Positions 42,304-52,300 of a DNA stretch of 62,368 nt are shown here, one piece after another. The stretch lies in contig NZ_FOUY01000035.1 in assembly GCF_900115005.1 (NCBI RefSeq), forward strand, positions 1-62,368, given 5' to 3'. The position numbers and the translations under genes were made by a program. A model generated the notes under the pieces. That model did not search any database and was not told the origin of the DNA. It saw only the letters and a list, made by a program, of their open reading frames with translations. The number at the start of each line of letters is the position of its first letter. The first letter of the stretch is position 1. The DNA is from Pseudonocardia ammonioxydans. Lineage in GTDB: Bacteria > Actinomycetota > Actinomycetes > Mycobacteriales > Pseudonocardiaceae.

Positions 42304-44634
42304 GTGAGCGCACTGCCGTCGCCGTCCGGATCCGGTCCGCAGCGTCCTGACCCGGCGCACGGGGCGTCGCGGCACTCACGCCGGACCCCTGCCCCGGACA
42401 CCGCCGGCGCGGAGGCCGACGAGCACGGCGACCCGGGTGACGGGTCCTGGTTCACGGTCGTGCTGCGCGGTTACGACCGGGGCCAGGTCGAGGCCCGGCT
42501 GGCCGGCCTGGAGGACCGGCTCCACGAGCAGGCCCGGCGCGCCGAGACCGCCGAGCAGGCGCTGCACGAGGCACGGGCGCAGGTGCGCCGGCTGCAGGAG
42601 CAGGTGGCGCGGGCGGCCGCGGCGCCGGTCGAGCGGCGGGCCGAGGAGGCCGGCTTCGGCCACCGCGTGGAACGGGTGCTGCAGGCGGCCGAACAGGAGG
42701 CCGCAGAGCTGCGCGAGCGTGCGGCCACCGACGCCGACGAGATCGTCTCCCGGGCACGGCAGGAGGCCGAGGACCGGCGCACCCGCACCGAGGAGGCGCT
42801 GCTCGAGCGGGCTTCCACCCTGGACCGTGAGTTCGCCTCCCGCAGCGCCGCTCTCGACGACCGGGCGCAGGACGTGGACCGGCGCGAGCACGGCCTGGAC
42901 CGCCGTGAGGACACGCTCGCCGAGCGGGAGCGTTCGGTCGAGGAGCGGGTCGGCTCGGTCCGCGAGGAGGCCGACCGGATCATCGCGTCGGCCCGGGCCG
43001 ACGCCGACGAGATCCTCACCGCCGCCCGAGACGAGGCCGCGACCGCGCTGCGTGCCGCCGAGCGCGATGCCGACGAGCGGCGTGCCGGGGTGGCCCGGGA
43101 CGTCGAACGGCTGGCCGGCCTGCGCGACGAGGTCCGCGGCGAGCTGGCGCGGGTGCGCGAGACGCTGACCACCGAACTGGACCGTGAGCCGGTCTCGGCC
43201 ACCCTGGACGACGCCCTGTTCGGCGTCTCCGGCACCGGCTCGTCCGGGACGGCAGGCGAGTCGTCCACCGAGGACTCGCCGATGGCGTCGGTCTCCGTCC
43301 TGGACGCCTCCCGCTCCACGACGGGCACGTCGTTCGTCTGGTCGTCCGGAACCGGTGCCGACCGCCTCGCCACGTCCGTGGGGTCCCCCGAGTCCGTGGG
43401 CTCCCCCGAGTCCGAGGAGGACGCCCCGGGCTCCGAGCGCCGCCGGTCCGGGTCCGGCTCCGCCGGCGCGACGCCGGGCACCGACCCGGCCGGCACCACC
43501 GGTGCGGCGGCATCCGACACCGCAGCCTTCGACCTGCGCTCCGCGACCGCGGCCCGGTTCACCTCCGGCGACACCCTGCGGCCGGGCTCCAGCGATACCG
43601 GCCATCCCGCGGACACCGCCGACGGCACGGTCGGCTCCGACAGTGTCTCCCGTCCCAACGGGGTGTCCCGCTTCGGCGGCAGCTCCCACTCCGGTGGCGG
43701 CTCCGGGACCACCCGCGACTCGGGGACCGGCCACGACTCCAGGACCGACGACAGCACCGGGACCGGCCGCAGCACCGGGGACGACCACGGCTCCGGGACC
43801 GCCCGCAACACCGGGAATGACCGCTACTCCATGTTCGACGGCGGCTCCGTGGCCGGGCGCGGCTACAGGACCGGCGACGGCCCCAGGACCGGCGACGCCT
43901 CGGGGACCGGCCACGACACCGGCGGGACCACCCACGATTCGGGGGCCGGACGCGACATCGGGGCCGGCCGCGGCTCCCGGACCGCCCGTGATTCCGGGAC
44001 CGGCGGCAGCTCCGAGGCCGGTGGCAGCTGGGGGCCCGGCGACAACGCACGGGCCCGCGGCGCCCGCTCCGACGACACCGCGGCCGACAGCACCTCCCGC
44101 CCTCGCGGCAACTCCGGATCCGACGGCGGCACCGACAGCGCCACCCGGAACGACAGCGCCACCCGGGACGACAGCGCCACCCGGACCGACGGTGCCACCC
44201 GGGACAACAGTGCCACCCAGGACGAGGGGACTTCCAGGATCGACGGTGCCACCGGGACCCACGACGAGACGCCCTCGGCGCTCCGGGACGGGGAGGACCC
44301 CGACAGCACGACCGCCGACCGGGACGACCTCGCGGCCGACCGCGACGGCGCCGACGACGACACAGCGGACGACGACACGGCGGACGACACCGCCACCGGC
44401 ACCCTCCTGCTCGGCCCGGGCCGGCGACCCGGCACCGCGCGTGACGACGACCCGGACCGCACGACGATCGGGCAGATCCCGCCGATCTCCCTGACCTCGA
44501 TCGGGGTACTCCCGTTCGGTGATCTTGGGACGGGCCGGGAGAGCGGCCGGACCAGGAACGACGGGGCGAGCAACGGCTCGCGACCGCACCGGGGACCCAC
44601 CCGGGGTCCGGGGCCCGGGCGGCGCTCGCGATAA
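42304..44634 (+). CDS. DivIVA-like coiled-coil protein with long low-complexity tail
   Basis: A 776-residue protein of unknown function. Near residues 48-70, WFTVVLRGYDRGQVEARLAGLEDRL resembles the N-terminal DivIVA motif (F..VLRGYDRxQVD). Residues ~70-300 form a highly charged coiled coil with regular DREFASRSAALDDRAQDVDRRE patterns. The remaining ~470 residues are Ser/Thr/Gly/Asp-rich, with tandem hexapeptides (DSATRD) and GTG/RDS motifs. It ends with a conserved-looking IGQIPPISLTSIGVLPFGDL segment. DivIVA proteins organise polar growth and septation in actinobacteria, so an envelope-scaffold role is inferred. The next gene starts within 40 bases, so the two are likely an operon. GTG start at 42304. 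Confidence 0.7.
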   Translation: MSALPSPSGSGPQRPDPAHGASRHSRRTPAPDTAGAEADEHGDPGDGSWFTVVLRGYDRGQVEARLAGLEDRLHEQARRAETAEQALHEARAQVRRLQEQVARAAAAPVERRAEEAGFGHRVERVLQAAEQEAAELRERAATDADEIVSRARQEAEDRRTRTEEALLERASTLDREFASRSAALDDRAQDVDRREHGLDRREDTLAERERSVEERVGSVREEADRIIASARADADEILTAARDEAATALRAAERDADERRAGVARDVERLAGLRDEVRGELARVRETLTTELDREPVSATLDDALFGVSGTGSSGTAGESSTEDSPMASVSVLDASRSTTGTSFVWSSGTGADRLATSVGSPESVGSPESEEDAPGSERRRSGSGSAGATPGTDPAGTTGAAASDTAAFDLRSATAARFTSGDTLRPGSSDTGHPADTADGTVGSDSVSRPNGVSRFGGSSHSGGGSGTTRDSGTGHDSRTDDSTGTGRSTGDDHGSGTARNTGNDRYSMFDGGSVAGRGYRTGDGPRTGDASGTGHDTGGTTHDSGAGRDIGAGRGSRTARDSGTGGSSEAGGSWGPGDNARARGARSDDTAADSTSRPRGNSGSDGGTDSATRNDSATRDDSATRTDGATRDNSATQDEGTSRIDGATGTHDETPSALRDGEDPDSTTADRDDLAADRDGADDDTADDDTADDTATGTLLLGPGRRPGTARDDDPDRTTIGQIPPISLTSIGVLPFGDLGTGRESGRTRNDGASNGSRPHRGPTRGPGPGRRSR
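44134..44259. repeat. 18-bp tandem repeat, 7 copies, in the DivIVA-like gene
   Basis: Seven 18-base units, the first three nearly identical (GACAGCGCCACCCGG plus one codon) and the last four diverged. They encode the hexapeptide series DSATRN, DSATRD, DSATRT, DGATRD, NSATQD, EGTSRI, DGATGT. Confidence 0.8.
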
Positions 44635-44646
44635 TCAGATCGTGAT

Positions 44647-47600
44647 GTGCCCCCGACCGTCACAGAACGCATGACGTCGGCGCCCGGGCAACCGGGCCGC
44701 GACGATGCAGCGGAACCGGACGCGGCCGGGCTCGGCGAAGCGATCAGGACCGGCCGCGTACCGGTGGTCCCCGGATCGCTGGTCGACCTGGTCATGCGTT
44801 CTGGCTCCGACGACGCCTCCGACCCCTCCCCCACCGATTCCGGGCCCGCCCCGGACAGTGCGTCCCGCCCCGGCTCGGCCGGGGACGGCTCCCGTACGGG
44901 TGAACCCCGGACGGGTGCCGGGACGCCGTCCGGCACGACCACCCCCGGTGCCACGACCGGCCGCACCGGCGGTGACCCGGCCGGGCCGTCCACCTCGGTC
45001 GCGCCACCACCGACCGGTGCCGCCGGTACGTACCCCGGCACCGGCCCGGGTGGCGCCGGCACCGGCGGCACCGGGTTCACCGACCTGGTCCGTGGCAGCG
45101 GAGCCTCCGGGAGCACGTCCAGCCAAGCCGGGCCCGCCGGTAGCCGCCCGACGCCGTCGCCACGCTCCGCCTCCGCAGGCTCGGGGAACCGTGCCGACCA
45201 GGCCACGACCGGATTCGACACCGGCGACGACTCCTATGCCGACCTCGGTGACCTCGGCGACGACCCGCTGGGCATCGGATCGCTGCCCGCCGACGGCTCC
45301 GGGGCCCAGGAGCCGGTCGACCCGCTGCACACCCCGGCGGACCGGTTCGCCCCGCCGCCCTCGTTCGCACCGGCGCCCACCGCCGGGACCGCACCGGCCC
45401 CGGACGCCCCGTCGACGGGGTCCTCCCCGTCCGCGACCGGGCACCGTGAGCCGACCGCCGCCCCGACCGGTCGGTCCGCCGCGCCGGCGTCCGCCCCGGA
45501 GCCGTCCGACGGGTCGACCGCCACCCCCGCCGACGGTCGTCGCAGGACGGGCGGGCCGGTCGGCACCGACGGCGTCCCGGTGACCGAACCCGCGCCCACC
45601 GTGGTGCCGCCGATCGCACCCCCGCCACGGCCGATCGAGGAGACCGCCGAGGTGACGCACCCGGATCCCGCCCCCGGCAGACCTGCCGGCCCTGCGCAGT
45701 CCACTCCGGACACGCACGACCCGGACCCGGCCGGGGACCCGCCGTCGTCGAAGCGGTGGCCCCCGCGGCCACCGCTGTCCGGCGCCGACGGACCGGAGAC
45801 CGACATCCTGCCGCCCGGTGCGTTCCTCGGGCACTACCCGTCGGCGTCCGACTCCGACCAGCAGGCCCGGCCGGACGACCGGGGCGCGCGGACGGACACC
45901 CCGGCACCGGGGAGCCGTCCGACCATGCCCGGCCGCCGGCGCCCGGCGGCGTCCGAGCCGGATCGGCTTCCCGCTCCGCGGCCCGCGATGGGCGGCCCGG
46001 CGATGGCCGAGCTGTCCGGCAACGACCTGTTCGCGGCGCCGGGCGGTGCCGGGAGCAGCCGTGGTTTCGGCGAGTTGCCCGACCGCGGAACCCTTCCGTC
46101 GGACCCCACCGGCCGTGAGGGCACCGCCGGGGCCGACCAGACCGACGGTCCTGCCGGGACGCCCCCGGGCACCGGGGCCCTCCCTGCCCGCGCGATGCCC
46201 GATCACCGGGGTTCGGATCCGAGGTCCGGGGCCGTCCCCACCTCCGGCGGCGCAACGGACCGGACGGTCCCGGCCGCCGGCGAGTACCGCTCCGCGGCCG
46301 CACGGGTCTCCGGGGCGTTCCCCGCGCCGGACGGGACGACCGCTCGCCCGGGCCCGTCCGCGGGACCGGGTGCCTCGGCCGAGCACCCCGGCACCGGAGA
46401 GGTCCCGGGCGCCGCCCCCGCATCCGAGCGGTCACGCGAGCGCCCCGAACCGGGCGCACCGCCGTTGCCCGGACCGGGTGAGCAGGCCGAGCGTCCCGCT
46501 GCCGGACCGGCCTCGGGCACGTTCCCGGCGCCGGACCGGACGAGCGAGCGCCCGGGCCCCGCTGCGGCCACGGGATCCTTCCGGGCACCGGGCGGGCCGT
46601 CCGGGACCCGCCCGGTTCCGGACGCCCGGGCCGACCCGCAGGCCGGGGGGTGGGGACCGCCCGCCGCCGGCGCGTCCGCGTGGGCTCCGCAGGGCCCCAC
46701 CGGGTCGCGCGACCGGCCACGCACGCCCGGCTCCCCCGGGGCGCCGGATCCGACGGCCGGCGAGACCACCGTGACGATGGGTGCCGTCGGCGACGACGGG
46801 CGTCCCCGGCCCGCCGGTACCCGGACGACCCAGCAGGACGCCGCCGAGAGCACCGCGCGGACCGCGGCACGACCGGCGCCGAGCACCGACGGTGACGAGC
46901 GGTCCCCCGATGAGCGGGGCGGGCGGAACGCCGCGGCGGCCGCCGCGGTCGGCGCGGTCTCGGTGGCCGCGACCCGTGCCGCCGCCGGCAAGGCCGACCC
47001 GGGCGGCACGGATGGCACCGGGAGCACGGTCGACGCCGATGACGTCGACGGCGCCGGCGATGCCGGTGCACCGGAGCCCACGACCAAGACGATCACCCCG
47101 CGCCGCGAGGCGATCATGTCGGCGAAGCCGCGCAACGGCCGCCGCGGCGTCTCCCCGGCCGGGCTCGCGATCGCCCTGGCGATCCTGCTGCTCGGGACGC
47201 TGACGGTGTGGGCGATGTTCTCGCCGACCCCGCAGAACGACGGCGCGGCCCCGGACCGCCCGGCGGCGAGCGACTCCGGAGCCGGTTTCGGGCCGCGACC
47301 GGCCGCCGCACCGGCCGGGACCAGCCTCGCGCAACCGACGGTGCGCGCGACCGTCCCGGCCGGGCGGTCCCCGGTCGCGGTCGCCGCGACAGCCGGCGGT
47401 ACGGCACTCGTCGCCGTGGAGGACGCGAACCGGCTGCTGGTGGTCGACGGCGCGTCCGACGCCGTCACCGCCGAGGTGCCGCTCCCGGCCACGCCCCAGG
47501 GCGTCACCGCCTCGCCCGACGGGACCCGCGCGTTCGTCAGCATGTCCGACGGCAGCGGTGGGCAGATCGCTGTCGTCGACGTCCCCGGTGGGACGGTCGT

Positions 47601-48228
47601 CTCCACGGTGCCGGTGACCGCCGACCCGGGCGGAGCCGTCACCTCCGCGGACGGACGGTTCCTCTACGTGCCGTCCCGGGCGGAGGGCGTGATCGACGAG
47701 CTCGACCCGTACGCCGGCGTCGTCACGCGTTCCGTCCCGATCTCCCGGGACCCCTACGCGGCGACCACGAACGACGCCGCTGATCGCGTCTACGTCGCCA
47801 CCCGCGGCGCCGACCAGCTGACCGTGCTGGACCCGAACACGCTCGCCGTGCTCGGCAGCTTCCCGGTCGCCGGGGGCGCCGAGGCCGTCGCCGTCACCCC
47901 GGCCGCCGCCCCGGAGACGCTGGTCGCGGTGGCCGGGCCGGACTCGGACACCGTCAGCATTCTGAATCCTGCCGACGGCAGCGAGGTCGCCACGGTGGAG
48001 GCCGCCGGTGGGCCGACCGGGCTGGCGTTCGCCCCGGACGGCGGGCACCTCTACGTCACGACCGGGCAGGGCCTGCAGACCTTTGAGACCGCCACTGACA
48101 CCTCCACCTGGGAGGTCGCCGGCACCACCGACGTCGCCCAGCAGCCCACCGCCGTGTCCGTCGCCCCCGACGGCCGCACCGGCTGGGTCACCGGGGACGG
48201 CGAGGTCAGCGTCCTGAACCTGGCCTGA
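44647..48228 (+). CDS. Membrane-anchored YVTN beta-propeller protein with giant disordered N-terminus
   Basis: A 1193-residue protein of unknown function. Residues 1-~820 are Pro/Gly/Ala/Ser/Asp-rich and probably disordered. One membrane helix follows (GLAIALAILLLGTLTVWAMF, about residues 838-858), preceded by the basic KPRNGRRG, which fits a cytoplasmic N-terminus. The last ~310 residues are a seven-bladed-type propeller with YVTN-like strands (RAFVSMSDGSGGQIAVVDV, RFLYVPSR, DRVYVATRGADQLTVLDP, HLYVTTGQGLQTF). Start uncertain: GTG 44647 or ATG 44671, neither with a clear Shine-Dalgarno. It probably forms a unit with the DivIVA-like gene; the disordered part may interact with it. The stop abuts the convergent gene's stop with no spacer. 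Confidence 0.7.
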   Translation: MPPTVTERMTSAPGQPGRDDAAEPDAAGLGEAIRTGRVPVVPGSLVDLVMRSGSDDASDPSPTDSGPAPDSASRPGSAGDGSRTGEPRTGAGTPSGTTTPGATTGRTGGDPAGPSTSVAPPPTGAAGTYPGTGPGGAGTGGTGFTDLVRGSGASGSTSSQAGPAGSRPTPSPRSASAGSGNRADQATTGFDTGDDSYADLGDLGDDPLGIGSLPADGSGAQEPVDPLHTPADRFAPPPSFAPAPTAGTAPAPDAPSTGSSPSATGHREPTAAPTGRSAAPASAPEPSDGSTATPADGRRRTGGPVGTDGVPVTEPAPTVVPPIAPPPRPIEETAEVTHPDPAPGRPAGPAQSTPDTHDPDPAGDPPSSKRWPPRPPLSGADGPETDILPPGAFLGHYPSASDSDQQARPDDRGARTDTPAPGSRPTMPGRRRPAASEPDRLPAPRPAMGGPAMAELSGNDLFAAPGGAGSSRGFGELPDRGTLPSDPTGREGTAGADQTDGPAGTPPGTGALPARAMPDHRGSDPRSGAVPTSGGATDRTVPAAGEYRSAAARVSGAFPAPDGTTARPGPSAGPGASAEHPGTGEVPGAAPASERSRERPEPGAPPLPGPGEQAERPAAGPASGTFPAPDRTSERPGPAAATGSFRAPGGPSGTRPVPDARADPQAGGWGPPAAGASAWAPQGPTGSRDRPRTPGSPGAPDPTAGETTVTMGAVGDDGRPRPAGTRTTQQDAAESTARTAARPAPSTDGDERSPDERGGRNAAAAAAVGAVSVAATRAAAGKADPGGTDGTGSTVDADDVDGAGDAGAPEPTTKTITPRREAIMSAKPRNGRRGVSPAGLAIALAILLLGTLTVWAMFSPTPQNDGAAPDRPAASDSGAGFGPRPAAAPAGTSLAQPTVRATVPAGRSPVAVAATAGGTALVAVEDANRLLVVDGASDAVTAEVPLPATPQGVTASPDGTRAFVSMSDGSGGQIAVVDVPGGTVVSTVPVTADPGGAVTSADGRFLYVPSRAEGVIDELDPYAGVVTRSVPISRDPYAATTNDAADRVYVATRGADQLTVLDPNTLAVLGSFPVAGGAEAVAVTPAAAPETLVAVAGPDSDTVSILNPADGSEVATVEAAGGPTGLAFAPDGGHLYVTTGQGLQTFETATDTSTWEVAGTTDVAQQPTAVSVAPDGRTGWVTGDGEVSVLNLA

Positions 48229-48879
48229 TCACCCGGTGACGGTGAGCGGCAGCGAGACCACACGGCGGCGCACGACGGCCCCGTAGCGGGCGTCGAGACG
48301 CATCCACGACCCGGACGCCGACACCCGCACCCGGCGGTCGCCCGGAGCGTTCGGGGCCGGTCCGGAACCCAGGAACCCCATCCCGGACATCGCGAACAGC
48401 ACCCGCATCGGCACGCGCACCGGCCCGCCGGCCTCGGGCGGCGACACCGTCAGCACGGTCTGATCCAGCAACGACGCCGGCGGCCCCATCGGCCCGGCGT
48501 GTTCCCGGGCCAGCGCGAGGCCCCGATCGGCGAGGGCGTCCAGCTCACCGGCGGGCACCTCGTCCACCCGTGACCAGCCGTCGGGTGGGGGCAGCTCGTC
48601 GAGCCACGACGCCGCCGGGCCGGGGTCGATCTCCTCGGCCCGCTCCACCGCCAGCGCCGTGAGCAGCGTCGACGCGTGCGCGGTGACCGCGGTCCCGCCG
48701 TCGAGCCGCCCGGTGACGGACCGGGTGACCAGCACGTCGAACGGCGTGCGGGCCCACGCCGTCACACGGTCCCCCGCCGAGGTCAGCCGGATCGCGGCGG
48801 CCTGGTCGAGCCGCACCACCCGCGCCGTGAACGCGCCCAGGTCGTCCCGCTCGGACGGGTCCGCCAGCCGGAGGATCAT
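48229..48879 (-). CDS. hypothetical protein (216 residues)
   Basis: I do not recognise a named family. The product begins MILRLADPSERDDLGAFTARVVRLDQAAAIRLTSAG, followed by a strand-rich region (WARTPFDVLVTRSVTG) and a Pro/Asp-rich helical middle, and ends SGSWMRLDARYGAVVRRRVVSLPLTV. It has no membrane segment or signal peptide. Its ATG overlaps the thioesterase stop (ATGA), placing it last in the gdh-thioesterase operon. I believe orthologues accompany this thioesterase in related genera, but that is from memory. Confidence 0.75.
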   Translation of the reverse strand: MILRLADPSERDDLGAFTARVVRLDQAAAIRLTSAGDRVTAWARTPFDVLVTRSVTGRLDGGTAVTAHASTLLTALAVERAEEIDPGPAASWLDELPPPDGWSRVDEVPAGELDALADRGLALAREHAGPMGPPASLLDQTVLTVSPPEAGGPVRVPMRVLFAMSGMGFLGSGPAPNAPGDRRVRVSASGSWMRLDARYGAVVRRRVVSLPLTVTG

Positions 48880-49355
48880 GACACCTCTCCCAGGAAGCGC
48901 CTCAGGTAGTCACGTTCGTCGCCGGTGAGTCGCCGCACGCGTTGTGCCTCCAGGTCGTAGAGCGCCATCGAAGTCCAGGCCGTCACCGCGACCGGGTCGT
49001 CCGCGCCGGACCCGTCGCGCAGCACGTAGTCGAGGGTGAACGACGCGGCCCGCAGGTCCCGCACGGTGATCTCCACCCGCAGGGGCTCGGCGCGCCAGGG
49101 CAGCTGCCGCTTGTAGTCCACGTGCAGCCCGGCGACCAGCAGCCCGGACGCGAACCCGGTCATCCCCTCCTCCCCGGCGCCGGTGAAGGCCAGCGCGACG
49201 CGGGCCTCCTCGATCAGCGTGACGATCCGGGCGTGGTTCACGTGCCGGTAGGCGTCCTGGTCGGTCCAGCGCAACGGGACCAGGTGGACGAACGGCCCGG
49301 TGCCGGACGACCCAGTGACGGATGGCTCAGCAGAAGTTGCGGACGTGCCCGACAT
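48876..49355 (-). CDS. Acyl-CoA thioesterase (hotdog fold, 4HBT type)
   Basis: A 159-residue hotdog-fold thioesterase. The motif VPLRWTDQDAYRHVNHARIVTLIEEAR carries the catalytic Asp and the Asp/His-x-x-x-H pattern of 4-hydroxybenzoyl-CoA thioesterases; LHVDYKRQLPWRAEPLRVEI follows, with the typical beta sheet. ATG 49355 is chosen to avoid overlap with the upstream gdh gene and places the first motif at residue ~27. Likely to hydrolyse acyl-CoA esters; the acyl group is unknown. Confidence 0.9.
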   Translation of the reverse strand: MSGTSATSAEPSVTGSSGTGPFVHLVPLRWTDQDAYRHVNHARIVTLIEEARVALAFTGAGEEGMTGFASGLLVAGLHVDYKRQLPWRAEPLRVEITVRDLRAASFTLDYVLRDGSGADDPVAVTAWTSMALYDLEAQRVRRLTGDERDYLRRFLGEVS

Positions 49356-49366
49356 GTCCCCGAGTC

Positions 49367-52300
49367 CTACCGGGCCAGCCCACGCAGCTGGCGAGAGATC
49401 ACCGACAACGTGGCCAGGTCCAGCGACGCCGAGGCGCCGATCTCCTCCAGGGCGGTCCGGGCGCGGGACAGCTTCGACGCGTTCGCCTGCTCCCAGGCCG
49501 CGATCGCCTCGTCGACACCGGTGCCGGGCGGGGTCTCCCGCAGCGCGTCGAGGGTCACCGACCGCAGCGAGCCGTACAGGTCGTCGCGCAGCGCGAGCCG
49601 GGCCAGCGCGTGCCACCGGTCGCCGCGGTCGAGCCTGCTCCCCGCCGACAACGCCTGGTCGACGCCGAGGTGCTCGGACAGCGCGTAGTACAGCCGGGCC
49701 ACCTCGGCGGCCGGACGCGGTTCCTTCTCCCGGTCGGACAGCTCCACGACCTCGACCACGTCGAGCAGACCGTAGGCGTACAGCGAGAGGGCGGCCGGGC
49801 GGACCAGGCCCTCCGGCACACCGGACTCCCGCAGGCTCGCCGCCTGCTCCCGCACCGAGTCCAGCTCGCGGCCCTGCAGCAGCTCGGGCAGCTGGCCCCG
49901 CAGCCGGGCGATCGGCTCGGCGAACCGGCTGATCTCCGCACCGACGGCCAGGGGCTGGGGCCGGTTGGTGAGGAACCAGCGTGAGACCCGGTCGAGCAGC
50001 CGGCGCGACTGAAGCACGACGGTGTCGGCGACGGCCACCGGCACGTCGGCGCTCCGGACCGCCGCCCAGAGCTCGGGCAGCTCGAACACCCGGGTCGTGA
50101 CGGTGTAGGCGCGCAGGACGTCGCCCGGGCCGGCCGCGATCTCCTCCCCGAGGCGGAACGCGTAGCTGAGCCCCGCGCCGTCGACCATCTCGTTGACCAG
50201 CTTCGTGGCGATGATCTCGCGGCGCAGCGGGTGGGTACGGACGGCGTCGCCGAAACGCTCCCGGACCTGGGCCGGGAAGTAGTCCGGCAGCGGCGGCTCG
50301 AACGCCGGACGGTCCGGCAGGTCGGTCTCCACGATCCGGGCGGTGAGGTCGAGTTTGGTGTGGGCGAGCAGGGTCGCGAGCTCGGGACCGGTCAGGCCCA
50401 ACCCCGCCTCGTCGAGCTCGTCGAACCCGGTGGCCGAGGGCAGCACCTCCAGCTCGCGGTCCAGCCCGGCCCGTTCGACGAGATCGGTGACCATGCGGCC
50501 GTGCACGGAGACCATGCCGGGGGCGTGGGCACGCGCGACACCGAGCACGTTGTTCTGCGCGATGTTGTCGGCCAGCACCAGGTCGGCGACGTCGTCGGTC
50601 ATCGACGCGAGCAGCTCGTTGCGGGCCGGCCCGTCGAGCGTGCCCTCCGTGACCGGGCGGTCGAGCAGGATCTTGATGTTGACCTCGTGGTCGGAGCAGT
50701 CGACCCCGGCCGAGTTGTCGATCGCGTCGGTGTTGACCCGGCCCGGCACGCCGTCGCGCCCGCCGGCACGGGCGTACTCGATGCGGCCGCGCTGGGTCAG
50801 GCCCAGGTTGCCGCCCTCACCGACGACCCGGACCCGCAGGTCGCGCCCGTCCACCCGGATCGTGTCGTTGGCCTTGTCCCCGACGTCGGCATGGGTCTCG
50901 GTGGAGGCCTTCACGTAGGTGCCGATGCCCCCGTTCCACAACAGGTCGGCCGGCGCCTGCAGGATCGCGTGGATCAGCTCGGGCGGCGACATCGCCGTGA
51001 CCGTCCCGGGCAGGCCGAGCGCGGTGCGCATCTCCGGCCCGACCGGCACCGACTTCGCGGTGCGCGGCCACACCCCGCCGCCCGCGCTGATCAGGGAGCT
51101 GTCGTAGTCCTCCCAGGTCGAGCGGGGCAGCTCGAACAGCCGGCGCCGTTCCGCGTACGACGCGGCGGCGTCCGGGGTGGGGTCGACGAACACGTGCCGG
51201 TGGTCGAACGCGGCGACCAGCCGGATGTGCTCGGAGAGCAGCATCCCGTTGCCGAACACGTCACCGGACATGTCGCCGATGCCGACGACGGTGAACTCCT
51301 GGCTCTGGGTGTCGAGGTCGAGCTCGCGGAAGTGGCGCTTCACCGACTCCCAGGCACCGCGGGCGGTGATGCCCATGGCCTTGTGGTCGTAGCCCACCGA
51401 CCCGCCGGAGGCGAACGCGTCGCCGAGCCAGAAGCCGTAGTCCCCGGCGATGGAGTTGGCCAGGTCGGAGAACGTCGCGGTGCCCTTGTCCGCGGCGACG
51501 ACGAGGTAGGAGTCGTCGCCGTCGTGCCGGACGACATCCGGTGGCGGCAGGGTCTCGGTGCTGCCGTCCGGGTGGGTGAGCAGGTTGTCGGTGACGTCGA
51601 GCAGCCCGGAGATGAACGTCGTGTAGCAGGCCCGCACGTGCTCGGGGTCCGGCGTGGGCCGGCGCACGACGAAGCCGCCCTTCGCACCGACCGGCACGAT
51701 GACGGCGTTCTTCACCGCCTGAGCCTTCACCAGACCGAGGATTTCGGTGCGGTAGTCCTGCTGCCGGTCGGAGAACCGCAGCCCACCGCGGGCGATCGGG
51801 CCGAACCGCAGGTGCACGCCCTCGGCGTCCGGGGAGTACACGAAGATCTCGAAGCGCGGCCGCGGCAGCGGCATGTCCGGCACCGCCGCCGGGTCCAGCT
51901 TGAACGAGAAGAACGCCCGGCCGCGGAACCAGTTGGTGCGCAGCGTCGACTCGATCACCGCGAGCAGGCCGCGCAGGATGCGGTCCGCGTCCAGGCCGCT
52001 GACCTGGTCGATCAGCGCGGTGACGTTCGCCAGGGCACGCTCGTGGGCGGCGTCGCGCTCGGCCGGGTCGGTCGTCGCCGGGTCGAACCGGGCCCGGAAC
52101 AGCGTGATCAGCCCCTGGGCGACCTGCGGGTGGTTCACCAGCACGTTCGCCGTGTACTGCAGCGTGAACAGACCACCGAGCTGACGGGTGTAGCGACTGT
52201 AGGCACGCAGCACGGCGGCCTCGCGCCAGTGCAGCCCGGCACGCAGGACGAGCGCGGAGAACCGGTCGGACTCGGCGTCGCCGCGCCACGCCGCGGCGAA

